Positions 31,144 through 42,190 of a stretch of DNA of 64,000 nucleotides are shown here, in pieces. The notes under the pieces are model-generated. The model worked only from the letters and a program-made list of their open reading frames with translations, was not told the DNA's origin and ran no database searches. Within the stretch, counting starts at the first letter, position 1. Each line of letters starts with the position of its first letter. Made by a program: the position numbers and the translations under genes. Origin of the DNA: Maylandia zebra. Its lineage: Eukaryota > Chordata > Actinopteri > Cichliformes > Cichlidae. Location: positions 3,483,556 to 3,547,555 of the forward strand of contig NC_135187.1 in assembly GCF_041146795.1 (NCBI RefSeq), written 5' to 3'.

Positions 31144-31539
31144 AAACCTCAGCTTCACTACTGGAACTTTAACATTATGCACTCCATACTGTACAGTAAC
31201 GCCACTGTTTTGCACATGTCTCACTCTGTATATTTTCATATATTTTATTTATTGTTTACTCTATTTAATTTGTAAAATATGTGTACACACACACACACAC
31301 ACACAGAAATATTTAGTATACACATCCAGAAATGCATATACTATTATATATTGTACATATATTTATTAGTTTCAGATGTAGCCATTCTTGTATTTTGCTT
31401 GTTTACATTATTGTATTTTGCACAACTCTGGTGCTTGTGAAGCTCGCACACAAGAATTTCACTCACATGTGCTGTACCAATGTACCTGCACATGTGATGA
31501 GACAATAAAAGTGATTTGATTTGATTTGATTTGATTTGA

Positions 31540-32035
31540 CTTAAGGACCTGCAGCGGAGTTTGGGCCCAGACATGGCTAACGACATCAGACTTAATGAAC
31601 GGATACATAACATGAGGCGAGAGAAGGAGAAAAAAGCTCCACCCAGACTGAGCTCCTGATGGGTGAACAGTTTGAGGACAGAAAAAAAACCACCTCAGCA
31701 CAAAAGCACATGAATCTTAATACACCATAGAAGCACATGACAAGAAACAGGCATGAGTAAGGGGTGAGAGTAAGTCGGTGTAGACAGCACATCCGGTCCT
31801 CCAGCATTTTGATTATGTCCCCACATTCGGTGTCAATAATGGTGATGATACTGGAGGATAAACGTGAGCTCTAACACATCTGCTCAAATTTACACAGCTT
31901 TCACATCACTTCATTGTAGGGGTTGAGTTTTTCTTTATTTGTTACATGTCTATGAATCTACAGTGTTCAGTTGAGTCACATTCCAAATATGCTGTGAAAA
32001 ACTCTTTTTAAACGAGTCGTGCTGGAGTCAGTCAG
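31540..32035. other. Intergenic sequence upstream of VA4
   Basis: 31811-31930 repeats 29456-29574. No gene seen. Confidence 0.5.
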
Positions 32036-32055
32036 TTCATTTCCATAGAGAGGCA

Positions 32056-32063
32056 CTTTGCAT
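32056..32063 (-). promoter_or_regulatory. Octamer-like promoter element of VA4
   Basis: CTTTGCAT at the VA1 spacing. Confidence 0.7.
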
Positions 32064-32181
32064 CAGCAGCACCATGCTCCAGTGCTCTGGGAGAGTTTAT
32101 AGTCCTGAGAGTTGAACACTGGATGACTGACAGCTGTCCTTCATCACAACAGAAGCCACAGAAATCCTCCTCATCAAAAAC

Positions 32182-32670
32182 ATGACTTTGATCTGCGTCC
32201 TCATCTGGACTCTCCTCTGCTGCTGCTTCACAGGTAAAGTCCAGAGAATCAAACTCCTCTCCTCTATCAACATCTGTCCCTCTGAAATGAAGCCCACAAA
32301 ACCATGAAGCTGCTTTATGTTTTTGTCTCTGTGTCCTCAGAGTCCAGAGGACAGATCACAGTGACTCAGCCTGGAGCAGTGAGCTCTGCTGTGGGAGGAT
32401 CTGTGAGCATCAAGTGTACGACCAGTCAGGATGTTTATTTTTACAGCAGTTCCCACTCCCACTCTTTAGCCTGGTACCAACAGAAAGATGGAGGAGTTCC
32501 GAAACTGCTCATTTACTATGCTAGCACTCGAGCATCAGGGATTCCAGCTCGTTTTACAGGCAGTGGGTCAAACAAAGACTTCACTCTGACCATCAGTGGA
32601 GTCCAGGCTGAAGATGCAGCAGTTTATTACTGTAAAGGAGAATTTAATGTCAGCTCTTGGGAGCTCTTCA
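32182..32670 (+). CDS. Immunoglobulin light-chain variable gene VA4 (long CDR1)
   Basis: Leader exon 32182-32233, V exon 32341-32670. CDR1 is [13 protein letters not shown], five residues longer than in VA1. CDR2 is YASTRA. CDR3 begins [11 protein letters not shown], close to VA2 (LGEFNVNSQY), while the frameworks follow VA1. The 3' flank diverges after AGAAACTG and lacks the CA repeat found behind every other VA gene. Open frame, intact RSS. Confidence 0.96.
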
Positions 32671-32698
32671 CACAGTGAAAAACAGTCGTACAAAAACC
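32671..32698 (+). other. 12-spacer RSS of VA4
   Basis: CACAGTG 32671-32677, 12-nt spacer, ACAAAAACC 32690-32698. Confidence 0.97.
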
Positions 32699-32699
32699 T

Positions 32700-33727
32700 C
32701 CCTCAGTCAGACTGAACAGAAACTGCAGTAACTTCCAGCTGCAGCAGAGACTGACACAGTTCAATGAGCACAAACACAATTTCATGAAGGGACTGAATTT
32801 TTCATCATATCACTCAGAAATCTAAAGTTCACTATTAAATGATCATTATGGTGGAAACTTCTTTCTACCCACTCAAAACTCAGGAAATCTCGAACTAACA
32901 CAGTTGTTGCTGTGAATCTTTGAGTAGTTAGAAGATGCTTGATCATGAACTTTGACCTCAGCTTCATAATGGATCACAGACACACTGTCTTTAAATAAAA
33001 GAAACAAATCTCAACACTCAGTCACCCTGAAGCTCAACGATTTCTAAAGATTATTAAAGTGATTCTTTTTAAGAAAACAAACACTGCTCTCAGTCAGTTC
33101 AGTGTCAGCGTGGTTCTCCAGGTGTCCTTTTAATAAATAAATCCAACTTTCAATGGAAAAATAAATAATTTCAAACCAAAAATCGAATCAGTTTAAAGTC
33201 AAATATATCCAGTTTTACATTCAGCTCTTATGAGACCAGAGTTTTTCAGTTTTTTCTCGTCTTCATGTTCAGACAACAAACATTTGAAAGTGAGGCCTTT
33301 AGCCTGCATGTTAGCAGCTTTCAGCCAATCAGAGCAGAGTTCAGGATGAATAAAGTCACTTAGTGCATTAGTGTGAACTCATCTGCCTTCTGCAAAGAGG
33401 ACACCTTCTGTTCATTTAGATCAGCCACAGAAGAACTCAGGCACACATTTCATAAACAGCTTCACTATCATTAGCTCACACACTGATGCTAAATCAGTAG
33501 CATTTCAAGCCAAGCAGCCGTCAACAAGGATTCCTGTCACTCTGTTGACGTCAGAATGAGTCTCATGTCATGTTTTCTTTAGGCTTCCAAGTTCACACAA
33601 TTCTACCTTTGAGTTTAAACTTTCTTCAGAATTCAGAAAAATGCATGAAACCACATATTTACTTTGTTTTTGTTGTTTTTAATAATTACTTTGCTTCACT
33701 TCAGCATTTTTTTTATAATCTACAATT
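32700..33727. other. Intergenic sequence between VA4 and the L2 LINE
   Basis: No supported gene. Confidence 0.5.
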
Positions 33728-36328
33728 AAGGCAAGGCAAGGCAAGGCAAGGCAAGTTTATTTGTATAGCACAATTCAACAACAAGGTGATTCAAAGTGCT
33801 TTACAGAGACATTAGAAACAAGAACAAATAAAAAGCATGATTTAAAATTGATTAAAACAAGCAAATAAACTAACTAACTAATTAATAAACAAACAAACAA
33901 ACAAACAAACAAACAACAGTATATAAAATCAAAACAGATAAAATCAGAACAGTAGATAAAATCAGTAGTTAAATGTAAGTTTTGAAATTTAAGCTTAAAG
34001 TGTGGATTTGGTGCTTTATTCAAATGCAGCTGAGAATAGGTGAGTCTTCAACCTGGATTTAAATAAACTGAGTGTTTCAGCTGATCTGAGGCTTTCTGGG
34101 AGTTTGTTCCAGATATAAGGAGCATAAAAGCTGAATGCAGCTTCTCCGTGTCTGGTTCTGACTCTGGGAACTGATAAAAGACCGGATCCAGATGACCTGA
34201 GGGATCTGGATGGTTCATACTGGGTCAGGAGGTCATTGATGTATTTTGGTCCTAAACCATTCAGAGCTTTATAGGCCAGCATCAGAACTTTAAAGTCTAT
34301 CCTCTGACGGACAGGCAGCCAGTGTAAGGACCTCAGAGCTGGACTGATGTGGTCCACTTTTTTGGTCTTAGTGAGGACTCGAGCAGCAGAGTTCTGAATG
34401 AGCTGTAGTTGTCTGACTGATTTTTTAGGTAGACCTGTAAAGATGCTGTTACAGTAATCAAGCCTACTAAAGATGAATGCATGGACTAGTTTTTCCAGGT
34501 CCTGTTGAGACATCAGATCTTTTATCCTTGAAATATTCTTGAGGTGATAGTAAGCTGACTTTGTTATTGTCTTAATGTGTTTTTCTAAGTTTAGGTCTGC
34601 ATCCATCACTACACCCAAATTTCTCGCCTGGTTTGTGGTTTTTAGATGTATAGATTGAAGTTCTCTGGTGACCTGTAATCGTTTTTCTTTGGCGCCAAAG
34701 ACTATTACCTCAGTTTTGTTTTTGTTTAGCTGGAGAAAATTGTGGCACAACCAGTCATTGATTTCCTCAATGCATTTACCAAGAGCCTGTACAGGGCCTC
34801 GGTCTCCTGGTGACATTGTGATATATATTTGTGTGTCATCTGCATAGCTGTGATAGTTTATTTTGTTGTTGTTTATAATCTGTGCCAGTGGGAGCATGTA
34901 GATGTTAAACAGAAGGGGTCCCAAGATGGAACCTTGGGGAACTCCACATGTGATACTTGTCTGCTCAGATGTGAAGTTACCTATTGATACAAAGTATTTC
35001 CTGTTTTCTAAGTATGTTTTGAACCAGTTTAGTACAGTTCCTGAAAGACCTGCCCAGTTCTCCAGTCGTTTGAGTAATATGTTGTGGTCAACTGTATCAA
35101 ATGCTGCACTGAGATCCAGTAAAACTAGGACTGACATTTTTCCACTGTCTGTATTCAGACATATGTCATTAAACACTTTGGTCAGAGCGGTTTCAGTGCT
35201 GTGGTTCTGTCTAAAACCTGACTGGAAGGCATCGTAGCAATTATTCTGTTTTAAGAAGTAACTGAGCTGTTGAGAAACTGCTTTTTCAATGATCTTACTT
35301 AAAAACGGGAGATTTGAGATCGGCCTGTAGTTGTTCATTTGTGTCTTGTCAAGATTGTCCTTTTTCAGTATAGGTTTGATTACAGCAGTTTTTAGTGGTT
35401 CTGGAAACACACCTGATAATAAAGAAAAATTGACGATCTGTAACAGGTCTGACTCTAAAGTCTTTGAGACCTTTTTGAAAAAACTTGTTGGCAGGACATC
35501 TAAACAGCAGGAGGAGGAGTTCAGTTGACCTAAGATGTCCTCCAGGTCTTTGCTGTTAATAGGTTGAAACTGTTTCATGGTGTTTAAACAGTTTTTTGGT
35601 GGACATCCTGGATCTGCTGTTGATGTACCAATTGCTTGTCTAATTTTTTGGATTTTTTCTGTGAAGAATTTGGCAAAGTCATTGCAGGCCATGGTTGAAT
35701 GAAGTTCAGCTGCCACTGACACAGGAGGGTTTGTTAGCCTGTCAACTGTAGAAAATAAGACCCGAGCATTATGGCTGTTTTTAGTGATGATGTCAGAGAA
35801 GTAGGACCTCCTTGCATTCCTCAGTTGTAAATTATAATTGTGAAGTTTCTCTTTATAAATGTCATAATGAACCTGGAGGTTTGTTTTTCTCCATCTGCGC
35901 TCAGCTTTCCTACACTCTCTTTTTTCATTTTTCACCAGTGTGGAGTTTCTCCATGGAGACTTTTTCCTTCCAGAGATAACCTTCACCTTAATGGGAGCAA
36001 TAGTGTCCATTACATTTAACATGTTAGCATTGAAGCTATTGACGAGCTCATTGACTGACCCTCTGGGCAGGTCAGGTGTTAATGGGAAGACCTGGTTAAA
36101 AATTGCACTACTGTGTTCAGTTATACACCGTTTTGTGATCACTGTTGTTGATATATTTATGTGGGCTGAGATTTTACTTTCAAAGAAAACACAGTAATGA
36201 TCAGACACGCCCACATCAGACACAGTAACCTTTGAAATGCTCAGGCCTTTGGAGATCAGTAGGTCAAGAGTGTGTCCTCTATTATGTGTGGCCTCTGTTA
36301 CATGCTGAGTCAGCCCAAAGTTGCCCAG
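33728..36328 (-). mobile_element. L2-type LINE, 3' part
   Basis: 3' end on -: CACTTTGAATCACC, ATACAAATAAACTTGCC and a TTGCC-repeat tail (33728-33754). The 5' part of the same copy is 44718-45645. The two were separated by the LTR element, whose CCCAG target duplication is at 36324-36328 and 44718-44722. Confidence 0.93.
34016..36328 (-). CDS. L2 LINE endonuclease C-terminus and reverse transcriptase
   Basis: The open frame runs from the LTR insertion point to the stop at 34016, at least 735 residues. The endonuclease end has GVSDHYCVFF, so the catalytic Asp-His is present. RT blocks are MNNYRPISNLPF, LLDLSAAFDTVDH, CGVPQGSILGP and YADDTQIYI. The C-terminal L2 signature follows: SRLDYCNSIFTGL, IQNSAARVLTK, LHWLPVRQRIDFK and FKSRLKTHLF. 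There is no frameshift in this part. It joins in frame with the 44723-45433 piece across the LTR insertion, so the LINE was whole here before the insertion. Confidence 0.92.
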   Translation of the reverse strand: MGNFGLTQHVTEATHNRGHTLDLLISKGLSISKVTVSDVGVSDHYCVFFESKISAHINISTTVITKRCITEHSSAIFNQVFPLTPDLPRGSVNELVNSFNANMLNVMDTIAPIKVKVISGRKKSPWRNSTLVKNEKRECRKAERRWRKTNLQVHYDIYKEKLHNYNLQLRNARRSYFSDIITKNSHNARVLFSTVDRLTNPPVSVAAELHSTMACNDFAKFFTEKIQKIRQAIGTSTADPGCPPKNCLNTMKQFQPINSKDLEDILGQLNSSSCCLDVLPTSFFKKVSKTLESDLLQIVNFSLLSGVFPEPLKTAVIKPILKKDNLDKTQMNNYRPISNLPFLSKIIEKAVSQQLSYFLKQNNCYDAFQSGFRQNHSTETALTKVFNDICLNTDSGKMSVLVLLDLSAAFDTVDHNILLKRLENWAGLSGTVLNWFKTYLENRKYFVSIGNFTSEQTSITCGVPQGSILGPLLFNIYMLPLAQIINNNKINYHSYADDTQIYITMSPGDRGPVQALGKCIEEINDWLCHNFLQLNKNKTEVIVFGAKEKRLQVTRELQSIHLKTTNQARNLGVVMDADLNLEKHIKTITKSAYYHLKNISRIKDLMSQQDLEKLVHAFIFSRLDYCNSIFTGLPKKSVRQLQLIQNSAARVLTKTKKVDHISPALRSLHWLPVRQRIDFKVLMLAYKALNGLGPKYINDLLTQYEPSRSLRSSGSGLLSVPRVRTRHGEAAFSFYAPYIWNKLPESLRSAETLSLFKSRLKTHLFSAAFE

Positions 36329-36578
36329 TGTTAGGTTTGTAGCTTGAACCTATTCGCTGGAACGTTAAGACAATATAATTACACTGCTAAGCAAGACACA
36401 AATAGGCAAAGTTCTTCATGTTACTCGTGCACGGGAGAGACTGGACAGAGCGCCGTCCCTTCGCTTGACCCCAGTAGCTCTCGTCCGTTCTCCCATACAC
36501 TGTCCTTTTATTGAGGTTACATGAATATGCATAGGTTCATTAACATACGACGTCTACATACAAACAAAGAGTACCTTG

Positions 36579-36631
<53 letters not shown>

Positions 36632-36967
36632 ACTGCTGATCAAAGGGTCAAACATCCTTGGTCAGGAAGAGGGTAGCCTCCCCCTCACCCTAGATGGTTC
36701 ATCCTAGATAACACGGTGAGGAAGTCCTGCAGTTCATCTAAACAAAGAGCACTTAGACTAGAACAGACGTAGCTACGTTAATCCTACCATAAAACAATAA
36801 GACACGGTATGACCTCTCATGCTCCCAAAGTGCTGTCTAATACACACAAAGTTTGCAGACTATCAAGGATCAAAACCTCTACCAATCTACAACTAATTAC
36901 AAAACTCTAAGCATATATAAGTAAATATTTCTAAGCATAAATGACAATCAACAATACAAATCTAACA
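36329..36967 (-). mobile_element. 3' LTR of the first LTR element
   Basis: 639 bp, with TG...CA ends (TGTTAG/CTAACA). On - it contains CCTCAATAAAAGG as a poly(A) signal, followed by an R/U5-like stretch. It appears identical to the 5' LTR apart from 25 versus 32 TG units at 36581-36630, which accounts exactly for the 14-bp length difference. Confidence 0.95.
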
Positions 36968-36982
36968 TTTCCCCCCTTTTTG
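36968..36982 (-). other. Polypurine tract
   Basis: On - it reads CAAAAAGGGGGGAAA directly before the 3' LTR, the usual primer for plus-strand synthesis in LTR elements. Confidence 0.85.
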
Positions 36983-37724
36983 ACCTTTATGCTTGAAAAG
37001 TTCCCAGGTATGAATACCTCATGTCTGACAGTTTCAATGCAAACCTTTTTATACTCAGCATATGTCAAATCACCCTAAATTACTGAAAGGTACACAGTTT
37101 AATAAATGTATTAGCAGTTACCCCATTCATTGAGCTCATCTCATGGCAAACTGCATCTTACGAGCAACCAAAGAAATTGTTAATTTAATAGTGAAACTAA
37201 AAAAGTAACATTTTCAAAAACATCTCAACTTGGTGGTGCTTCCTCCGGGTGTGCACATCACATGTCTCTCTGCAGAGTGGTTTAAGCTCTGCAGGGCGTC
37301 ATGAATGTCTCTTCCAGTTGTTTCCATCACTGTCCATAGGACCAGAGTCCAAATGTATGTAGAATAGACATTCAAACATACTAGTTGGTTTTGTGGTTCG
37401 TCAACATGGGTCTCAGCTATTTCCAAGCTGCAGACCTCTCAGCACTCTAGTTTTATGGCCTCTTACCAGCCCCCATCACCTGACTTCAGACCTTCGTCTT
37501 GTGAGGGGGATATTTATGACTCCTTAATTGTCCACGCTCTGCAGAAAAAGCTCTCTGTGGAAAGGGTGCTGGGTTCCGTCATCTTACTGCTGTTATGATC
37601 CCAGCAGCCTTCAGAGTGTCATCGTATGCACAGTATAGTGGCACAGCATTAGGTGATGTTCATAGGAAACTGCTGTCATCACCACCATAGCTTCTGGTTC
37701 CTGTGCTTTCACAGAATCAAGATG

Positions 37725-38093
37725 TCATCCTCGAACTCCTTCTGCGCTGTCGATGGAGCTTGGCACGCTCCCCTCATCCCACGAGTTTTCATGTTCCAAC
37801 GCTGCTGAAGGTTTAAGGCAGAGCACGTCGTACACCTTAGTCGTCTTCCTCAGCGTCAATATTGAATCTTTCATTTTATTTAAAATCTCCTGGAAACTCA
37901 GTAGCACAGCTCTCTGTGTGATGTCTGCTGTGCTGAAGATGATCTCTGATCCTCCTGAAGCCTCTCTCCTGGCCTCAGCTCCCATCTTGTGGACGATCCT
38001 CTCCTCTATTTTGCAGGCAGTTTCATGGTCCTTGCTGTGGCTCCAAGGTCTGATCTCATGATGGGCCCCAACCAGCTTGACCTTTGACCTCAA
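37725..38093 (-). other. Uncharacterised open frame in the LTR element
   Basis: A 122-codon open frame between the H1 ORF and the 3' LTR. It starts with TTG rather than ATG, so translation is doubtful. The sequence is polar, with a possible amphipathic stretch (LSFQEILNKMKDSILTLRK). I recognise no domain. It may be a remnant of a third captured or viral gene, or chance. Confidence 0.25.
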
Positions 38094-38407
38094 CCACTGC
38101 CTGGCTGTCAGCTATGCCTGGAATGGTTCACGCTTCTCACTGGGCCTCTGAAGATTTCTCAGGAGATTACTGCTGCACCTGTATTCCCTTGCTAAGAAGA
38201 AAAACTTCTATTTGGAGAGCATGTCAACAATCATCAAACCACATTCTTTAGTTCAGTGAACTTCACTTATAGGCCATCAAAGCCTCATCTGAACATGGAT
38301 GCACCACTTGCATAGGTTTAATATTTGTAAATAAAACGGCTAATCACACAAATCACTGCAACAATAATAGTAAACATTGTTTAATGTTACTCCTTGCACT
38401 CCACCTC

Positions 38408-38435
38408 TTGACGCATGGACATTCCCATGCGTCAA
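38408..38435. other. Perfect 11-bp hairpin
   Basis: TTGACGCATGG, 6-base loop ACATTC, CCATGCGTCAA. It lies inside the LTR element. Function unknown. Confidence 0.6.
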
Positions 38436-38449
38436 CTCACCAAACCTGG

Positions 38450-40990
38450 ATCCCTGTCTTAAAGAAAAAGATTAGCTAGATCATGTCCCAGGCAACATCA
38501 GGGCATCTCCTCTGGAGTAGCTCCGTAACCCTGCAATAAAAGATGTTAGCGTGTGTTGCATATTAAGTTTGCTTAACACCTGGCTCTCCCAGGAGCCTGC
38601 ATACACACCATCACGGCCTGGAAAGCAAAATCTGGAAGTGAAATCAAACTTCATACCTGTAAACAATTGTATCATAAGAGTAATAAGCATTCAACATCAG
38701 CAAGACAAGTGTCATGTGCAGGTTTTCTCAAATCAGTAACTACAACTATTACCCTAATTCACCTCAGACATGGATTATCCCATGTACTCTGTTAACATTA
38801 ATGTAATCAGTGACTTCTCTTAAGCAAAGTCACTCCACTCATATATTATTATTATGGGTTCAAAAGTGGCCAGCAAATGAGCCCATAATAAACTATTCCA
38901 TAAATACCGTAATCTCTTATTTGTATTACCCATGTCACTTGTCCGCTTCAGCTGAATCTACTACAGCATTCTCAAAGAAACAAACATTAGCAATACACAT
39001 TGACTGTGGTCAGACGGAGGTCAGACACAGGTCAACGGATTCTAGAGGTGCCATAAAACACCATAAAGTTAACACTCGCTGTGGAAACAGTAACACTGGT
39101 CTCATCACAGTATGTCTCAAACTATATTAATTTCTCCATCAACATATGCCTGTAACTACAGTTTTCTTCACACATAAACCCAGAAATCTTGTAGTAGAGA
39201 AACATTAGCCAGTATTCCTATAAATCACATGATCAAACACATGAAGAACCGTAATGCTGTAAAAACGAAAATGCAAATGTTAGCGCTTGCGCAGGCGTAT
39301 GCATACTTTGTCACAGTTATCTCTGTGAGCACACAAGCTAGTGAATGACACACACATAGTAAATTCACAGACACAGAAAATGGCATTTAAAATGTTAAAT
39401 CATCACGCAACCTCGAGTGTTGCTGTCATCTTTCTGCTTCTGTAAAGGGAAGCACACACAGACTCATCTGCACCCCTGCCAGGCGGGGGTCAACTTCACA
39501 CAGTCGTGTTACATCAGTAAAGTCTTGTCAGCTTTTGTCAGCTTTTACCAGTCAGTCAGTTTGTTTTCCTTTCACTCACTCATTCATGCATTCATTCTTT
39601 CTTTCTTTGCTGATAGTGGAACCTATCGTCGCATTTAGTTTCCACTCTCAGCAAAATGACGTCATTTCAAAAAGAAAAAGAAGAACTTTAGTTTGGATTA
39701 CATCGCTGAATCCTTTTGGACTGGGACTGTCATTTAATAATTGTCCCAAATAAGTGGCTTTCTCCAGAGTCCATTTAAATGTGGAGAACTCACTTGGCAC
39801 AATTTTCTCGACGACGTGTAGCGCTTTTAATTCCCGACGTGCAGATCTGCTTAAAGAACAGAGATTATCAAACAAAACTTTCAGTGCACTGTGAAAGTAT
39901 CAAAATAAAAAGGCCTTGTTAAGTCATGACACAAGCTCCTCATCTCAGGAGGGTAAATCATACCATTAGCATGGTTTATCATACCATCATACTAATCGGC
40001 AGGCTCAACTTCACAACAAAAGAAAAATCATCAGCTAGATTCACTCCAAATCAACCATCAGCTGCACAACACACAACATAACCCTAATGTCATATTAGCT
40101 ATGAGTTTAATCACCCGGTCTGTGCTCTTCACTCATTTAAGCCACAGATCTATTTTATTCAATTTTTCCTTTTTCCCTTCATCATAAAACATGTGACATG
40201 CTGTCATGCACTTCACAAAACAGTCTGTTCTGACGTATTCAGAGTTGTGTATCTAAATACAGGATTCACTCGCACATCAAAGCAGGAAACTCAGTGTTTT
40301 AGAGTCTCTACTCAACACACAACAACTCCAACACATCTCATTCACTCATACTAGAATTCAGTCACCTTTCATTAATCTAAAACCGATCAACTAATTTGCA
40401 TATCAGCTATTAACCCACTAAGTTGACAGGACGACAGAAAAGCATGTTCAAAATAGTATCACAAAAGACAATTTCCCTCATACAGTAAATTACTTATGCT
40501 GCCTCAATCAAGCAGGAAGCTTCTCCCAATTTACCATTTTAACACTAAATTTATTGTCTGATCACTGATTTATCAAACCAGGATTTTTTTTTTTTTTTTT
40601 TTTTCCCACAAAAGTTAAATTGTTGTCCTGCAACTTGGAGAGTCAATTTTTTTTCTTTAGGATAAATTCAGTATTTGATAACAAGTGTCTGCTAAATTGA
40701 CACTATTGTAACACTGATGAAAGATAACAAGCTAATTTTCATTACATGTGTTTGTGTTATTAGGCAGGTCTAATGCATGTCTGTGGAGCTGCATCTCCAG
40801 CAGAGCATGTTCTTAAAGCTGCCTTTCCTACACATTTCTCTGCTATTATTTAATCATTTCTTAACTAATGTGCTATGAGTCTTCATGAGTCATTTTGTGT
40901 TTGGAATTGCATGTTCTGCTTGTGTGTGTGTGATTTTGTATATGTTTCTATTTTCGCAATGTTTCAGACTCCGTCTCAATTTTCCAACTT
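38450..40990. other. LTR element interior without recognisable genes
   Basis: AT-rich, many short frames, no domain. A T-run lies at 40584-40604. Confidence 0.5.
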
Positions 40991-40999
40991 AAGCAGTCA

Positions 41000-42190
41000 G
41001 TTTTCTTTTCCCCAGGTTTGCTAACCCAAATTTTGATTTCCCACATTAAATAATTCCTATGTGTTCTCACCTAGTCTTCTCACTCTGTTGTCCTCTCACT
41101 CTTTTGTCCTCTCCCTCTTCAACAGTCCCGGCAGTTCTCCTTCAGCTTTGTCCTGTCTAGTAGCTGAAGTGCTGCTGCTGCCTTCTTGGGCGACTTCTTA
41201 GCAGCTGCTGCCGGTTTCTTGGCTTTGGCCGCGGCGGGCTTCTTGGCTTTGCTCTCAGTAGCCTTGTTCATCTTGAAGGATCCGGAGGTCCTGGTGCCCT
41301 TGGTCTGCACCAGAGTGCCCTTCGCCACCAGGCTCTTGATGGCGGTCTTGACACGGGCCTTGTTCTTGTCCACATCGTAGCCTCCGGCAGCCAGAGCCTT
41401 CTTGAGAGCGGCCACAGACAGGCCGTTGCGCTCCTTGGAAGCGGCCACGGCTTTCACAATCAGCTCGCCCACGCTGAGGCCGACCTTCTTGGGCTTGGAA
41501 GTCATCGTCTTCTTCTTCTTGGCCTGAACCTCGGCGCAGGGCGTGTTTATGATGGAGCCTTTCCCACCACAGCGCTGGCACGTTGAACGCATCATGAAGG
41601 GTCCATTTCTTTCATGTCGCTAGCCGCATGTGGCTTGCCCGAGTCACTCAGTCCTTTTTGAGCATTTCAACATGCTGCCGCCGCAGACCCTGGCCTCAGA
41701 TCCAGCAAGTTTAGCGCGCTGATCTCCAAAAAAGTCCCGAAGGCCAGAAAGACGTCAAATAAGTGTCTCGTGCTGAGAACTCAAACAAAAACTCCTCTTC
41801 ACGCTGCCATCTTGCTCGCCCCTCCGTGAAATTCAACCAATCAGACAGGAAGATGGGTTTGCTTTCTTCTTCTGCTGCTGTTTATCCACATTGCTGCTGC
41901 TTTGCTGGGACTTTTTGTGCTCAGGACTTGCTGCTGTCTCTTTATCATGTTATTGCTTTGGAGCTGCATTCCTTATCTTCAGGGAGGAGTGAGCTCGCTT
42001 GTGAGGTTGAGAAACACATGGCACTGTAAATAAGTCAGCCAGAAACTTGGCCTGCATGTTTCCAATGATGTTAAACTATAACTTTCTTCCGACCGTTGCA
42101 TGTGGAAAATTGATTCAGGTCTGCTTTTCACCTGAAAGTGACAAACTAAGACATTTCATTATTATCATCACTGCTTAATCAACACACATC
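41000..42190 (-). repeat. H1-bearing block shared with the second LTR element
   Basis: From ATGATAATAATGA (upstream) through the H1 ORF to GAGTCTGAAACA (downstream), this block matches 62935-63985 in the opposite orientation. Outside it the two elements differ. Confidence 0.9.
41119..41595 (-). CDS. Chimeric DNAJA3-like / histone H1-like ORF in the LTR element
   Basis: 158 codons with a true ATG (two in a row). Residues 3-18 ([18 protein letters not shown]) match the CxxCxGxG zinc-finger part of mitochondrial DnaJ protein DNAJA3 (Tid1). They continue to QAKKKKT with the next Cys pair lost. From about residue 32 ([16 protein letters not shown]) it is linker-histone H1: [36 protein letters not shown] and [14 protein letters not shown] of the winged-helix domain, then a short Lys/Ala/Pro tail with KKSPKK. 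It ends with a non-H1 tail, [11 protein letters not shown]. The tail is shorter than in normal H1 and no histone 3' stem-loop follows. GC-rich against an AT-rich background. Sense to the element. Probably captured host RNA; whether it is translated is unknown. Confidence 0.85.
   Translation of the reverse strand: MMRSTCQRCGGKGSIINTPCAEVQAKKKKTMTSKPKKVGLSVGELIVKAVAASKERNGLSVAALKKALAAGGYDVDKNKARVKTAIKSLVAKGTLVQTKGTRTSGSFKMNKATESKAKKPAAAKAKKPAAAAKKSPKKAAAALQLLDRTKLKENCRDC

Larger units (their letters stand above)
30187..31539 (+). mobile_element. Internally deleted copy of the 20283-type LINE
   Basis: It begins in the middle of the polyprotein (TTTTGATCACGCGGACTGGG, matching 22126 on -). It is interrupted at 30292-30533 by an L2-like 3' end, and then jumps from NQKP straight to KTKELI. 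It ends with the same 3' UTR and GATTT-repeat tail. Confidence 0.88.

Noticed and set aside
41119..41595. Ordinary host histone H1 gene
   Set aside because: It lies between two LTRs, is fused to a foreign N-terminus, has a short odd tail and no histone stem-loop; a related copy sits in another LTR element.
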